DNA of 64,000 nucleotides from Gibbula magus (Eukaryota > Mollusca > Gastropoda > Trochida > Trochidae). How positions within the stretch are numbered: position 1 is the stretch's first letter; every line of letters starts with the position of its first letter. Positions 11,850 through 24,505 of this stretch are shown piece after piece. The translations under genes were made by a program, and so were the position numbers. Location of the stretch: NCBI GenBank assembly GCA_936450465.1, contig OW388300.1:17621266-17685265 (forward strand), read 5' to 3'. The notes below the pieces were generated by a model that saw only the letters and a program-made list of their open reading frames with translations, was not told the DNA's origin and searched no databases.

Positions 11850-14399
11850 ATTAACTCACTAATGTAAATATGTTCTTGTTCAAGTAAATCTTATCATGCA
11901 CTCTTCATTTCATGGAGGAAATAAAGATAATTCATTCATTCATTCAGCTGGGTGGACTGAGTACAATGTGGATGAAATGCCTTGTCCAGGGACTCAACAC
12001 AGTATGAGACTCAGGTCACACGTTTTTGGTGCCTCCACCGGAATTCGAACCCGGGCCTTTGGCGTGAGAGACCAGCAGGCTAACCACAACACCACTTCAC
12101 AAAGCAATTAGTTACTGCATAAACTGGATACCAGATCTGACCCGGAGGTCAATAACAGATTGATGATTAGTCAGGTATCCTGATGTCGAGGTTTGGTCTT
12201 ATTGTGACGCCGACCGTCCTTAATTATCCGCCTATGATTCCCGATAATGAAAACCGGTTCAACGACAGTAGTTGTCTCAGACTTGATCAGGTTGATGTGC
12301 AGTCATGTCTGATTACAGAGTTATCTGTTCATTTGACAAACAATCCATGTATATGAGTTAGTTGCCTTTAAAATGTTGTAAGCGAATAATGTGTTCACAT
12401 TTGGAGATACATTATTCAAAAATCGATTACTATTATGGCAATTTCTAACTTTTAAACAACGTTTATTATGATGTTACTCTAATAAACTATCATGCAGATT
12501 CCTGGAAAATGAAAGGTTATGCATTAATCAATACAAACTTAATAGTTCGCCATTGAAGCTATGAACGGTTGTATACACCCTTTTAACAAACCAAGCGTGA
12601 TATGATTATCATAAGATCAAAGTTGTGTTTCAAAGGCCTATTATAAAATAATAATAATAATAGTAATAATACTTTATTACCCCGAAAGGAATTATATGCA
12701 ACATTTCCCAATACATTGTAACTAAGGTATCTTTTATATTCTACGATGACGTTTCTTTTGTGTTTGCATGTATATAGATTTGAAAGTTTGAAAGTTCTTT
12801 TAGGATATCGCTCCGTTTGCCAACTCAATTTACCCAGGGACTATTAGAGTTACGTCATATATTTAACATCTTGCAGCTGATGTTGGCGACCTTATTTGAA
12901 CATTATTGTATTAATAATGCAATATTTCGGACGTGAATTTACTCCTCATAAAAATGTTTCTGAAAAGAACATGGTTTTACTTGAATCAAAAAGGATAATT
13001 TATATATTAGAAGACTTCACATTTTCGAAGATTCAACTTCAAATTTTACAGAAACCTTTGATTTATGAGCATCACATCATCGTTATCGGTTTATTAAACA
13101 TTTACTTATCGAAGTGGGCAGTAACTGATGAGATCGCAATCGATATATTAGCTCATGCATTATTGATTAACATTTCAATTTTCTTTTCCTTCGAAGTGCA
13201 CAAAATTATAGATTTATTGTAATGATAATGTTAATATGATGTTCTTGGTAAGTTAAGTAGAAGTTGGTTCCTATTGTATCAAACATGCAATGGCGTTTTA
13301 AATAGAAATGAACATACACTCTCTTGATAAGAAAAAACAATTACATGACTGAATGCCAATTTGCCTTTTATAGCTTCATAAATAATCAATAATGCACATT
13401 TCATGCCTCAGAAAATAAGTTTAATGAGAAATATCCAGGGGAGGAATTCAAACAAAGGAAAACAACACCATTATCACCATAAAATGGTCAGGGATTTAAT
13501 GAAACGCAGCTGATGCATGTGATATCAAGCGCATGTAACCAATCATTCATTTCGTCACGGAATTACAGCCTAAAGCCAGTAATAACCTTTGACGATTGGT
13601 AATGACTGATTAAAGAAGCTTATAGTTGTCAACTTAATCCTTTCTCGTTATTGATGGTTTGTTATGGAATCATGTAAGCAAAACCTGGCACGTGTCATTG
13701 TTCGGTAGGAAGATGTCCTTGATCTTCACATGTAGAAGTACGATTCAGATGAAAAAAGTGTTAGCATTACTTCTATCTCCAAGCAGCGAGTAGTCTCTCT
13801 GTGACGTCTCATGTATATTTGCATCTTCCCACGGCAAGGTGAAAATGTATTGAGATCTCTCCATTTTTTACCTTGCCTTCAACCTAGGCAGAACTGGTGA
13901 GACGAATCAGCGACACCTATTGTGATCACGAATTACGTCCCTCACCATCTGTTAACGTACATCCAATGAAATCGACGTTTACAATCGGAACCAATTCAAA
14001 ATAAGCGACGATCGACATAGTCACAGAGGCAATACAACTGTCTTCTGATTTGCTTATCCGCAGTACGTTAAAATCTTAACACTGAAAATGCGAGGGTTGA
14101 TGTCAAGGGCGGAAGGAGAAGATATGGAAATATTTTCGTTACGCCTGTGCCGTTGTGAAGATGGTTTACTTGTTTCAACCAGTGACTCGTGTTATCCTAA
14201 AGAATTCTAACTTCTAGCTTGTAGGATTAAATACATACTCCCTAAAGCCACAGAAAAAAAAGATGAAACGCATTATTTTTAAAAGGTTATTTCTCCCCAC
14301 ATTATTGACTTGATTTTGAATTTCATCAACTGGTACACATAACATAATATTGGAAACTAAAAAGGATCTTGAGTTTAATGCTACGACAAATCATGTTAA

Positions 14400-14657
14400 A
14401 GGGGCTGTAACACGTTTTAAACAAAATGCGGTAAAGGCAATGCAACAAACAAAATAAAATATTGTACATTGTTGATACAGATTACCGGTATACAGTTTAA
14501 CTGATCTAAAGGAAACATTCATAATAGGTAAATTTGTAATTATAATTTCCACTTTCCAAAATAATATATTTGTAGTACATACTTTCCTGGCCACCTTCAT
14601 CACTACAATGTACAATGTTACAAAGCGATGAAAACAACGTTGGTTGGGAGAGTCGCT
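14400..14657. mobile_element. 258-bp TTAA-flanked MITE-like element
   Basis: TTAA (14396-14399) is followed by AGGGGCTGTAACACGTTTT. The far end, AACGTTGGTTGGGAGAGTCGC, is a decayed inverted repeat before TTAA (14658-14661). The ends resemble family 2 but the interior differs. The duplicate at 19589-19846 has the same length. Confidence 0.6.
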
Positions 14658-14949
14658 TTAAATCATTTCAAAGTAGAAAAACTAACAACTTGTAATAAAC
14701 TTTCAAGTTGTATATGCATATTAGCAGAATAGGTTGTGGTGGTAATGTGCGCCTGCAATTCTTTGACTACATCTGCAATATATCAACTTTGGTCTGCACA
14801 GTATATGTATACTGTTGTTGTGAAAGATAAATGTTAGTGACAATAAACAACCCTTCATCCATATACATGTTGTCGTCTGGAGTTTCTCAGTTCAGCAGAT
14901 ATTCCTTTGTGAGTTCTCAGACTTGGAATTTTAATCATTTGATTATTAA

Positions 14950-15232
14950 AGGCGCTGTAACACGTTTTAGCAAATTTTATTTTTTCAAATTTCCCATTTA
15001 TAATGATAGTTGATATCAGTTATATTTACCTAAGAGGGTAAAACATTTTATTACACAAACTAATTATCTGTAATGGTAATAATGGTGTTGGGTATAAAGC
15101 AAAAATTGCATACCATTGGCGACCATTTTAATGTGAACATCTTTTTACTTGATTTTCCGAAGAGAGAAGGGTGTTTTACTATTAGTGACATTTCATCGAC
15201 CTATTTGAGCGAAAAAACATGTTTCTGCCACT
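14950..15232 (-). mobile_element. TTAA-flanked MITE, family 2
   Basis: Bounded by TTAA at 14946-14949 and 15233-15236. Ends are AGGCGCTGTAACACGTTTTA and AAAAAACATGTTTCTGCCAC, decayed inverted repeats. The interior is the reverse complement of 38318-38650. It lacks 16 bp present in its duplicate at 20139-20436. Confidence 0.75.
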
Positions 15233-16482
15233 TTAATATATCCTCTTTATTTACAGACTAGATAGTTAGATTGATCAATATGTATTTCTTAACTCCAGGA
15301 TAGTTTTAAACAAGCAGGAAGTTAAATATCACAACTTGTCAGCATTAAAACACATTTATTTAATGTTATGGGAGTCTAGTATCTTACCTTGCGAAGATGT
15401 TAACTCAACAAAGTCTTTGGTAAAATTGTATTGCCTTACACATCTCAGCACATCCTATAAACATCTAAGATGGCTACAATGAAATATTGTAATCAGAGAT
15501 ATCAAACAAACACAGACGTCTTTAACTATAACTATACAATTCATATTTGAGAAACACCAAGTCACAGTTACATAAACCTGAAGTTAAACTTTCGTCTGCA
15601 CCTAATATACGAGTCATAATAAACCATTGTTGAAATATTGCATGTTTTAAAATTTTAAACTGTGTGATTTTGTACGAAAACTGAAAAGTTGTTTGAGTTA
15701 TAACCTCTAAAGTAATCATCTGATTTTGATAAAATTTAGTATGTATATACTTAATGAAGTGAGTGTATGTTATGGTAAACAATTGTCTAAATATGTTTTG
15801 AAAGCGCGCGTCTTGTGGACACACGTGATTAAATTGTAAGAAAACTACAATATCTCCTGTCAGACGCATTATTTCTTAACTGACGGTCAGATTTTCATCA
15901 AGTTTGGTATGAGGATGCATATTTACATGAAAGTGTGTCATCTTTTTGGAATTTGGAAAATATTGTTTTAATATTTTTTCTTTTAGGTGGTGAAAACTGA
16001 CCTCTTATTGGCAATAAGAAATACTAAAATGTGTGTATTTCGAGCACTGACTTACCATCTCAAACGGAATTATATTTATGAATTAATATTGTTTCTGTGA
16101 AACTGGTTTCTTAAATACACAAACTGTAGACAGCATCCTTCAAATGAGGGACATCAGCAAGTGACAAAAGTAGGTTACTGAACTGTACACATAGTATGTA
16201 GACACATTGATAGTTTGACAGCTAAACGCCTCATCGGATCCATGAAACATCTCAACATCTCAACATCTCAACTTACTCATCAGACCCCAATTAACCTGGA
16301 AAAGTCAGACAGACAAACCATTAACCAGTACTTTCCTCACAAATGTACAGACGTGTTCTTTGATATGCATTATATGTATAAATGTATCCTGTGTTGGTAT
16401 TCCCTAATAAATAAGTGTATATAACTAACATGGTGTTTGTACACCTGTGCACCTTAAACAAACTATTAAAATGCATTACTAC

Positions 16483-17150
16483 GTAAATATACATAAATAT
16501 ATATATAGAATGTTCTTGCGGCAGTCAACTTCATCTCAAGGACAATGTTAAACTCTATAAGTGTAAACTAGTTTTAAGATTGGCTTAAAGGGAATATTTA
16601 CATAATAATCATAAAACTAGCAGCGGACATTGTTCACAACAGGAACACTATATATTTCCAATCAATGCAAGGACAAAAATCTAAATCTTCTGTAAAAAAA
16701 AAATATGTCTTCAGGCATTGCTCCTTGCTTATGCATGCTGTCGGTGCTGCTACAAGTAACGCCATGTAAGGTATATAAGTGTGTTAAATTCACCCAAAGC
16801 ACCATGTCAAACTCTACGACCCCTTTTTCCAACTTAGGTGTATTAATTGTTGCCGCTTATTTGTCACAATTGCAAAAAACACCTTAACACAAAAGTTAAC
16901 CATAATGCGATATGTTTGAAGCTTCCATTGGCGTATAAGGGGACACTGGTATATTATTATTAGGAATGCAGTATGTTTTTGTGAAAGTAATAATATATTT
17001 CAAACACAGGTTTTTGCATGTACCTAAAATCTTATTAAATGAAAATATTGTATTTAAACACTTTATCAAGTCTCAATTTCACATATAAGAATTTCACACT
17101 GGCCACATATCAGTTTGTCCCGTATCACTCGTATCACAATGCCCTAAGTA
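16483..17150. other. Spacer between the two duplicated units
   Basis: Not shared by either unit. Contains a short AT-rich run near 16485-16508 and no recognisable gene; the 60-codon frame at 16705-16887 is chance-like. Confidence 0.55.
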
Positions 17151-19588
17151 TAGCAAGCTGAAATGAAAATAAATGTACCTGTGTGTAAGTTATAAGCAAA
17201 AATTTATCCACCATCATCAATTAGATCTACAGGTTAAGAAATGATTTAAGATTTGTATAATGATAACTTGCATATTGATCGTCAATGGTCATGAACTTAT
17301 TTCCTAGCTTGTATTTCTTCAGTTAATAATAAAAATAAGAAGTGTTCTTATATCTTATATTACCCATGTATACAGCTGGGTGGACTGAGTGCAATGTAGA
17401 TGAAGTGCCTTGCCCAGGGACTCAACACAGTGTGAGGCTCAGGTCACAAGTTTTTGGTGTCTCCACCGGAATTCAAACCCGGGCCTTTGGCTTGAAAGAT
17501 CAGCACGCTAACCACAACACCACTTCACAAAGCAATTAGTTACTGCATAAACTGGAAATCAGATCTGACCGGGAGGTCAATAACAGATTGATTATTAGTC
17601 AGGTATCCTGACGTCGAGGTTGAGTCTTATTGTGACGCCGACCGTCCTTAAGTATACGCCTATGATTCCCGATAATGAATACCAGCTCAACGACAGTAAT
17701 TATCTCAGAGTTGTTAAGGTTGATTTGAAGTCATGTCTGATTACAGAGTTATCTGTTCATTTGACAAACAGTCCATACATATGAGTGAGTTGCTTTTAAA
17801 ATGTTGTAACCGAATAATGTGTTCACATCTTGAGATACATTATACAAAAATCGATTACTAGTATGACAAAATCTAACTTTTAAACAACGTTAATTATGAT
17901 GTTACTCTAAGAAACTATCATGCAGATTCCTTTAAAATGAAAGGTTATTCAATAATCAATACAAACTTAATAGTATATAGATTTGAAAGTTTGAAAGTTC
18001 TTTTACGATATTTCTCTCCGTTTGCCAAATCAATTTACCCAGGGACTATTAGAGTTACATCATATATTAAAAATCCTGCAGCTGAAGTTTGCGACCTTAT
18101 TTGAACATTCTTGTAGTAATAATGCAATATTTCGGACGTGAATTTACTCCTCATAAAAATGTTTCTGAAAAAACATGGTTTTACTTGAATCAAAAAGGAT
18201 AATTTATATATTAGAAGACTTCATATTTTCGAAGAATCAACTTCAAATTTTACAGAAACCTTTGATTTATGAGCATCACATCATCGTTATCGGTTTATTA
18301 AACATTTACTTATCGAAGTGGGCAGTAACTGATGAGATCGCAATTGATATATTAGCTCATGCATTAATGATAAACATTTCAATTTTCTTTTCCTTCGAAG
18401 TGCACAAAATTATAGATTTATTGTAATGATAATTTTAATATGATGTTCTTGGTAAGTTAATGTGTTGGTCCCTATCGTATCAAACATGCAATGGCGTTTT
18501 AAATAGAAATGAACATACACTCTCTTGATAAGAAAAAACAATTACATGACTGAATGCCAATTTGCCTTTTATAGCTTCAAAAATAATCAATAATGCACAT
18601 TTCATGCCTCAGAAAATAAGTTTAATGAGAAATATCCAGGGGAGGAATTCAAACAAAGGAAAACAACACCATTATCACCATAAAAAGGTCAGGGATTTAA
18701 TGAAAGGCAGCTGATGCATGTGATATCAAGCGCATGTAACCAATCATTCATTTCGTCACGGAATTACAGCCCAAAGCCAGTAATAACCTTTGACGATTGG
18801 TAATGACTGGTTAAAGAAGCTTATAGTTGTCAACTTAATCCTTTCTCGTTATTGATGGTTTGTTGTGGAATCGTGTAAGCAAAACCTGGCACATGTCATT
18901 GTTCGGTAGTAAGATGTCCTTGCTCTTCACATGTAGAAGTACGATTCAGATGAAAAAAGTGTTAGCATTACTTCTATCTCCAAACAGCAAGTAGTCTCTC
19001 TGTGACGTCTCATGTATACTTGCATCTTCCCACGGCAAGGTGAAAATGTATCGAGATCTCTCCATTTTTTACCTTGCTTTCAACCTAGGCAGAAGTGGTG
19101 AAACGAATCAGCGACACCTATTGTGATGACGAATTATGTCCCTCACCATCTGTTAACATACATCCAATGAAATCGCCGTTTACCAATTCAAAATAAGCGA
19201 CGATCGACATAGTCACAGAGGCAATACACCTGTCTTCTGATTGGATTATCCGATTAGCCTGCAGTACGTTAAAATCTTAGCACTGAAAATGCGAGGGTTG
19301 ATGTCAAGGGCGGAAGGAGAAGATATGGAACTCGTTTCGTTACGCCTGTGACGTTGTGAAGATTTCAACCAGTTACTCGTGTTATCCTAAATAATTATAA
19401 TTTCTAGCTTGTAGGATTAAATACATACTCCCTAAAGCCACAGATAAAAAGATGAAACGCATTATTTTTAAAAGGTTATTTCTCCTCACATTATTGACTT
19501 GATTTTGAATTTCATCAACTGGTACACATAACATAATATTGGAAACTAAAAAGGATCTTGAGTTTAATGCTACGACAAATCATGTTAA

Positions 19589-19846
19589 AGGGGCTGTAAC
19601 ACGTTTTAAACAAAATGCGGTAAAGGCAATGCAACAAACAAAATAAAATATTGTACATTGTTAATACAGATTACCGGTATACAGTTAAACTGATCTAAAG
19701 GAAACATTCATAATAGGTAAATTTGTATTTATAATTTCCACTTTCCAAAATAATATATTTGTAGTACATACTTTCCTGGCCACCTTCATCACTACAATGT
19801 ACAATGTTGCAAAGCGATGAAAACAACGTTGGTTGGGAGAGTCGCT
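19589..19846. mobile_element. 258-bp TTAA-flanked MITE-like element (duplicate)
   Basis: Carried by the block duplication; same borders and length as 14400-14657, with TTAA at 19585-19588 and 19847-19850. Confidence 0.6.
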
Positions 19847-20138
19847 TTAAATCATTTCAGAGTAGAAAAACTAACAACTTGTAATAAACTTTCAAGTTTT
19901 ATATGCATATTAGCAGAATAGGTTGTGGTGGTAATGTGCGCCTGCCATTCTTTGACTACATCTGCAATATATCAACTTTAGTCTGCACAGTATATGTATA
20001 CTGTTGTAGTGAAATATAAATGTTAGTGACAATTAACAGCATTTCATCCATTTACATGTTGAAGTCTTGAGTTTCTCAGTTCAGCAGATATTCCTTTGTG
20101 AGTTCCCAGACATGCAATTTAAATCATTTGATTATTAA

Positions 20139-20436
20139 AGGGGCTGAAGCACGTATTAGCAAATTTTATTTTTTCAAATTTCCCATTTATAATGATAGTT
20201 GATATCAGTTATATTTACCTAAGAGGGTAAAACATTTTATTACACAAACCAATTATCTGTAATTGTAATAATGGTGTTGGGTATAAAGCAAAAATTGCAT
20301 ACCAATGGCGACCATTTTAATGTGAACATCTTTTTACTTGATTTTCCGAAGAGAGAAGGGTGTTTTACTATTAGTGACATTATTTTTCAATTACATTTCA
20401 TCGACCTATTTGAGCGAAAAAACATGTTCTGCCAAT
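20139..20436 (-). mobile_element. TTAA-flanked MITE, family 2 (duplicate)
   Basis: Counterpart of 14950-15232. TTAA at 20135-20138 and 20437-20440, 298 bp, ends AGGGGCTGAAGCACG and AAAACATGTTCTGCCAA. Confidence 0.75.
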
Positions 20437-21715
20437 TTAATATATCCTCTTTATGTCCAGACTAGATAGTTAGATTGATCAATATGTATTTCTTAACTCC
20501 AGGATAGTTTTAAACAAGCAGGAAGTTAAATATCACAACTGGTCAGCATTAAAACACATTTATTTAATGTTATGGGAGTCTAGTATCTTACCTTGCGAAG
20601 ATGTTAACTCAACAAAGCCTTTGGTAAAATTGTATTGCCTTACACATCTCAGCACATCCTATACACATCTAAGATGGCTACAATGAAATATTGTAATCAG
20701 AGATATCAAACAAACACAGACGTCTTTAACTATAACTATACAATTCATATTTGAGATACTTTGTCTCAAAGCTCAATAAAACACCAAGTCACAGTTACAT
20801 AAACATGAAGTTAAACTTTGGTCTGCACATAATATACGAGTCATAATAAACGATTGTTGAAATATTGCATGTTTTAAAATTTGAATCTTGGTGATTTTGT
20901 AAGAAAACTGAAAAGTTGTTTGAATTATAACCTCTAAAGTAATCATCTGATTTTGATAAAATTTAGTATGTATATACTTAATTAAGTGAGTGTCTGTTAT
21001 GGTAAACAATTGTCTAAATATGTTTTGAAAGCGCGCGTCTTGTGACACACGTGATTAAATTGTAAGAAAACTACAATGTCTCCTGTCAGACGCATTATTT
21101 CTTAACTGACGGTCAGATTTTCATCAAGTTTGGTATAAGGATGCATAATTACATGAAAGTATGTCACGATTCGCAATTTTGAAAATATTGTTTTAATATT
21201 TTTTGTTTAGGTCACAAAGTGGTAAAAACTGACCTCTTACATGCATTAAGAAATACTAAAATGTGTGTATTTCGAGCACTGACTTACCATCTCAAACGGA
21301 AGTATGTTTGTGAATTAATATTGTTTCCGTGAAACTGGTTTCTTAAATAGACAAATTTTAGACAACATACTTCAAAATGAGGGACATCAGCAATTGACAA
21401 AAGTAGGTTATTGTAACTGTGCACACAATATGTACACACGTTGATAGTTTGACCGCTAAACGCTTCATCGGATCCATGAAACATCTCAACATCTCAACAT
21501 CTCAACTTACTCACCAGACCCCAATAAACCTGGAAAAGTCAGACAGACAAACCATTAACCAGTACTTCCCTCACAAATGTACAGACGTGTTCTTTGATAT
21601 GCATTATATGTAGAAATGGTCCTGTGTTGGTATTCCCTAATAAATAAGTGTATATAATTAACATGGTGTTTGCACACCTGTGCACCTTATACAAACTATT
21701 AAAATGCATAACTAC

Positions 21716-22041
21716 AGGGTCTATCGGTCCAGTGGTTTGAAAAAAAGTGTCTGAGATGAGCATTGTTGAATAATTAAACCTCAGGACACCGTTACAATGT
21801 ATCCCTCTGATCCAGCATTCAGGGAACCTGGTTCCTGATGTGTGTTGTGAGCTCAGTTTTACTCAGTGATGAATGTTTGAATTTTGAGCCATATTTAGAG
21901 AATACAGAATGAACATGCAAAAGGTGTGACATGGACGTATTACGTTTTCTCAAATTTGTCATTTATTATTAAAGTTTAAACAATATATTGGTACGTTGAT
22001 GGGTTTAACATCTCATTGCACGACTGTATAAGCCATATACA
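21716..22041. other. Non-coding stretch
   Basis: Nothing recognised between the end of the duplicated block and the TIR element at 22042. Confidence 0.5.
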
Positions 22042-22535
22042 TAAACTGACGGGCAAAAGAAAGTATAACACTGCATTTGATTATGGAAAGATACAATAAC
22101 ACCTCTCGGCAGTAGTTTGAATGACTTAATCGGTGACTGTTTTATTATTTGACTAAAATATCATTATTTAAAGTAGACAGGGGTAAGAAGTCAAATTTAC
22201 ACAAACATGACTCCTACAATGTTTAAAATGTTGTAAATGTGTGCAGGACGAAGCACATTTATTGATTTTCACACAGAGTATGTGTTATTTGTCGATGAAC
22301 AGTTGTGTTTTATCAACATTAAATTGGGGGAATTTCAAAATTTAAATTTTAAATTTTAATAAAAAATAATTTAAACCGCCTAGAGGTATTCTTTGACTGA
22401 TTTAATGTTTTGAACTAATTTCACAAACAAGTACGTTTTTGAATATGACGTCGAAATCTCGAGATATTTGACTTTGAAAATTAAACATAGGATAAATACA
22501 ACTGAGCCATAAACTTTCTTTTGCCCGTACGTTTA
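22042..22535. mobile_element. 494-bp TIR element (MITE)
   Basis: Ends carry a 23-bp imperfect inverted repeat whose inner 16 bases are exact (ACGGGCAAAAGAAAGT at 22049-22064 and its complement at 22513-22528). No open frame of note. An internal part (22071-22360) has a diverged relative at 63007-63265, so the sequence is dispersed. Superfamily not determined. Confidence 0.7.
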
Positions 22536-22760
22536 GAAAATGGTTAGCGGTAGTGGTAGAAAATGGTGCGACGTATACACCGACAATGTTGTTGAACTCG
22601 TCAGTGTGAAAGGTAGAAGTGTAGGTCATATGCGGTTTTGCGATTTTAGAGAGCAAGGTGGTTGACTAATCCATTATTGTAGCATATTCAAAACTCTACT
22701 TTGAGTGTTCAGGTATCGCTACATCAGTCAAATCACTTGAACTAACTTGAAATGAACTCG
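22536..22760. other. Short non-coding stretch
   Basis: Nothing recognised. Confidence 0.5.
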
Positions 22761-22890
22761 CATGGCTTAACCGAACCATGTACATTCGTTTTATAATATT
22801 TTTATTATTGATTTATTTAATCAATGGAGCGCTTGTTTGCCTTTAAGTGAGATCACTTTATTTCAGTAACCCAAACGTGCTACAACTCCT
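22761..22890. mobile_element. Family 2 MITE, half-element remnant
   Basis: Only one end survives: AACCATGTACATTCGTTTT near 22773 (an internal word of family 2) through TTTATTTCAGTAAC to the terminal repeat ACGTGCTACAACTCC before TTAA (22891-22894). The other half is absent. Confidence 0.55.
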
Positions 22891-24105
22891 TTAAAACTTG
22901 TGATGAGAGCAACATGTTGAATTCTCAGCTGATGCATTCAAATTAGGACGGAAAACACGCGGTGTGTATGTGCCTTCAAGGGAAAACTAACGTGAATCGT
23001 TACTACAGATTTGACACAGATTAGTAGTTCATGATAGCTTTGAGTCTATAATAGGTAAGGCATATGTGCATGCTTTATAAGTAACCCAATTTATCATCAA
23101 AACATTGTTGCACTGGAGATATCGTCTTGACAGTAGATGTTGCACAGTGGACTGTTACAGTCAAACACATGACACACAATGCTTTGTCATCATCACGAAA
23201 ATAGCTACAAATGATATGACATCAACAACCGGAAGACAACACAATACCACGACATCATAACTAAGATGAGGCCACTGTGAAATGAAATCCCCGCACTGGA
23301 AATCTAATGGCAAGTCTTTGACAGTTGTATCTTTATCAACTCGTGTTGATACATTTGATATCGAAATACACTTCCGTGACATTCCCTAAAATTGGGTCAA
23401 TATATAAATCAATCATTTATAACATTTTGTATTTGTAAAAGTGATATCCTTGACCTTACTTGCAATAACGGGCATTCTACTTTACAAAATTCTCTTTTCT
23501 GGCTACTACAATGAATGCCAATCGAAGGATTTAAATGAGTATTGTCTGTATGAAAGTCAATTTGTGCAGTGGCATCTACTTGACTTAGCACAGCCGTGTT
23601 AATAAATTGCTTAATTAAATCATTGATTTGGTAGAATAGATATAAAGTTCTCTGTTGGAAAAGCAGCATCATATCATATAATTAAAATACATTTAAATTA
23701 TCCTCTTGCTACGCATTCGACTTTAAATGGAATTTAGAGTGAGTATAATTCCTTTTTATGGTGCTGATATCCCAAAACAGTATGTTTTTCTCAGAAATGA
23801 TCGTTGAAAAATGAATTTGATAATTTCAAAATGATCCAATTGAAAGCACATTAGTCACTTTTATAAACGTCACCATAGTTTGTAAGCCTTCCAAATGGGA
23901 TTATGACTGATTGCCTGAGCGATGGCATCATGATTGCATCAAGTCATGTCAAGTCAAGTTTATCCTCAAAAGGCATACATAATGACATAGAGTGAACACC
24001 TATTAATGACTATAACAATACGCATATTAATTGAGCTTACGAAAGCCATGTTTGATATACAGAGCAATTTTAACAAGTATTGGTTTGTATGTGATTGACA
24101 TAAGT
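22891..24105. other. Non-coding stretch
   Basis: No gene recognised. Frames of 73-87 codons on the minus strand (23161-23382 and 23409-23672) have no motif. A short TCAAGTCAAGT run near 23948 looks like a retroelement tail fragment. Confidence 0.5.
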
Positions 24106-24505
24106 GAATATATTTTTCAATGGATAAATGTTTACAGTAATTAGCAGGAATATATTGATTTCTTTATTCATTTAATAAACTACTCTCTAACATAAACTTA
24201 AATTCATCCCCAATCATACATCTACATAATGTACATACTTTTATTATATAACTAGGAATGAAATATTTAGAGGTTATAACATGTCATTTTTCATACCATA
24301 CCCCATATCAGCCTGAGACCCCCATATCAGCCTGAGACCCCCATATCAGTCCGAGACCCCCATATCAGCCCGAGGGCCCCATTATGTAGATGTATGATTG
24401 GGGATGAATTTAATTTTATGTTAGAGAGTAGTTTATTAAATGAATAAAAAAATCAATATATTCCTGCTAATTACTGTAAACATTTATCCATTGAAAAATA
24501 TATTC
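24106..24505. repeat. Long inverted repeat (125-bp arms, 150-bp loop)
   Basis: Arms 24106-24230 and 24381-24505 are reverse complements with only a few mismatches and no length difference, so the segment could form a large hairpin or cruciform. The loop holds four 19-bp direct repeats (24301-24376). No TTAA or clear target duplication at the outer ends and no coding capacity. Could be a foldback-type element or a recent inverted duplication. Confidence 0.9.
24301..24376. repeat. Four 19-bp direct repeats in hairpin loop
   Basis: Unit CCCCATATCAGCCTGAGAC starting at 24301, 24320, 24339 and 24358; units 3 and 4 differ at a few bases. The reverse complement of its core (GGGCTGATAT) recurs near 24848, outside the hairpin. 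Confidence 0.9.

Larger units (their letters stand above)
7961..11945 (+). mobile_element. Non-LTR retrotransposon (APE-type LINE), 5'-truncated and inactive
   Basis: Contains, in order, an ORF1 C-terminal fragment, an apurinic-type endonuclease, a reverse transcriptase and a C-terminal Cys/His motif, then a 96-bp 3' region with an AATAAA signal and an (ATTC)n tail ending at 11945. This is the order of a non-LTR retrotransposon. The RT wording (NYRGITLT, GVGQGRVLS) does not let me fix the clade, though it is not L2-like. It begins abruptly inside ORF1. ORF1 and ORF2 are each frameshifted and the RT active site is damaged. It is flanked by a 1.97-kb direct repeat (5988-7960 and 11946-13916) rather than the usual short duplication. 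Confidence 0.9.
11946..16482. repeat. Duplicated block, copy B (rest of first unit)
   Basis: 11946-13916 repeats 5988-7960 with about 20 differences by eye (around 1%) plus a 2-bp change in a T run. 13917-16482 then continues the unit and aligns with 19118-21715. It starts abruptly inside SINE sequence (AGCTGGGTGGACTGAG) directly after the LINE tail. Contains two MITEs (14400-14657 and 14950-15232). Open frames here, including the 115-codon minus-strand frame at 15522-15869, show no coding signal. Confidence 0.9.
17151..21715. repeat. Duplicated block, copy C (second tandem unit)
   Basis: Aligns with 5650-7960 joined to 13917-16482, so it shows the unit without the LINE and without the 1.97-kb repeat. 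By eye it differs by several percent from copies A and B. It lacks about 224 bp corresponding to 6586-6809 and about 100 bp inside the SINE (near 17353). Homology ends at 21715. Contains MITEs at 19589-19846 and 20139-20436. No gene. Confidence 0.9.

Noticed and set aside
5988..13916. LTR retrotransposon with 1.97-kb LTRs
   Set aside because: The repeats lack TG...CA ends, contain a SINE and an (AAT)n tract, and the interior encodes a non-LTR endonuclease and RT with no protease, RNase H/integrase or primer-binding site.
15522..15869. 115-codon minus-strand protein
   Set aside because: The duplicate at 20773-21048 is shortened and altered with no sign of frame conservation.
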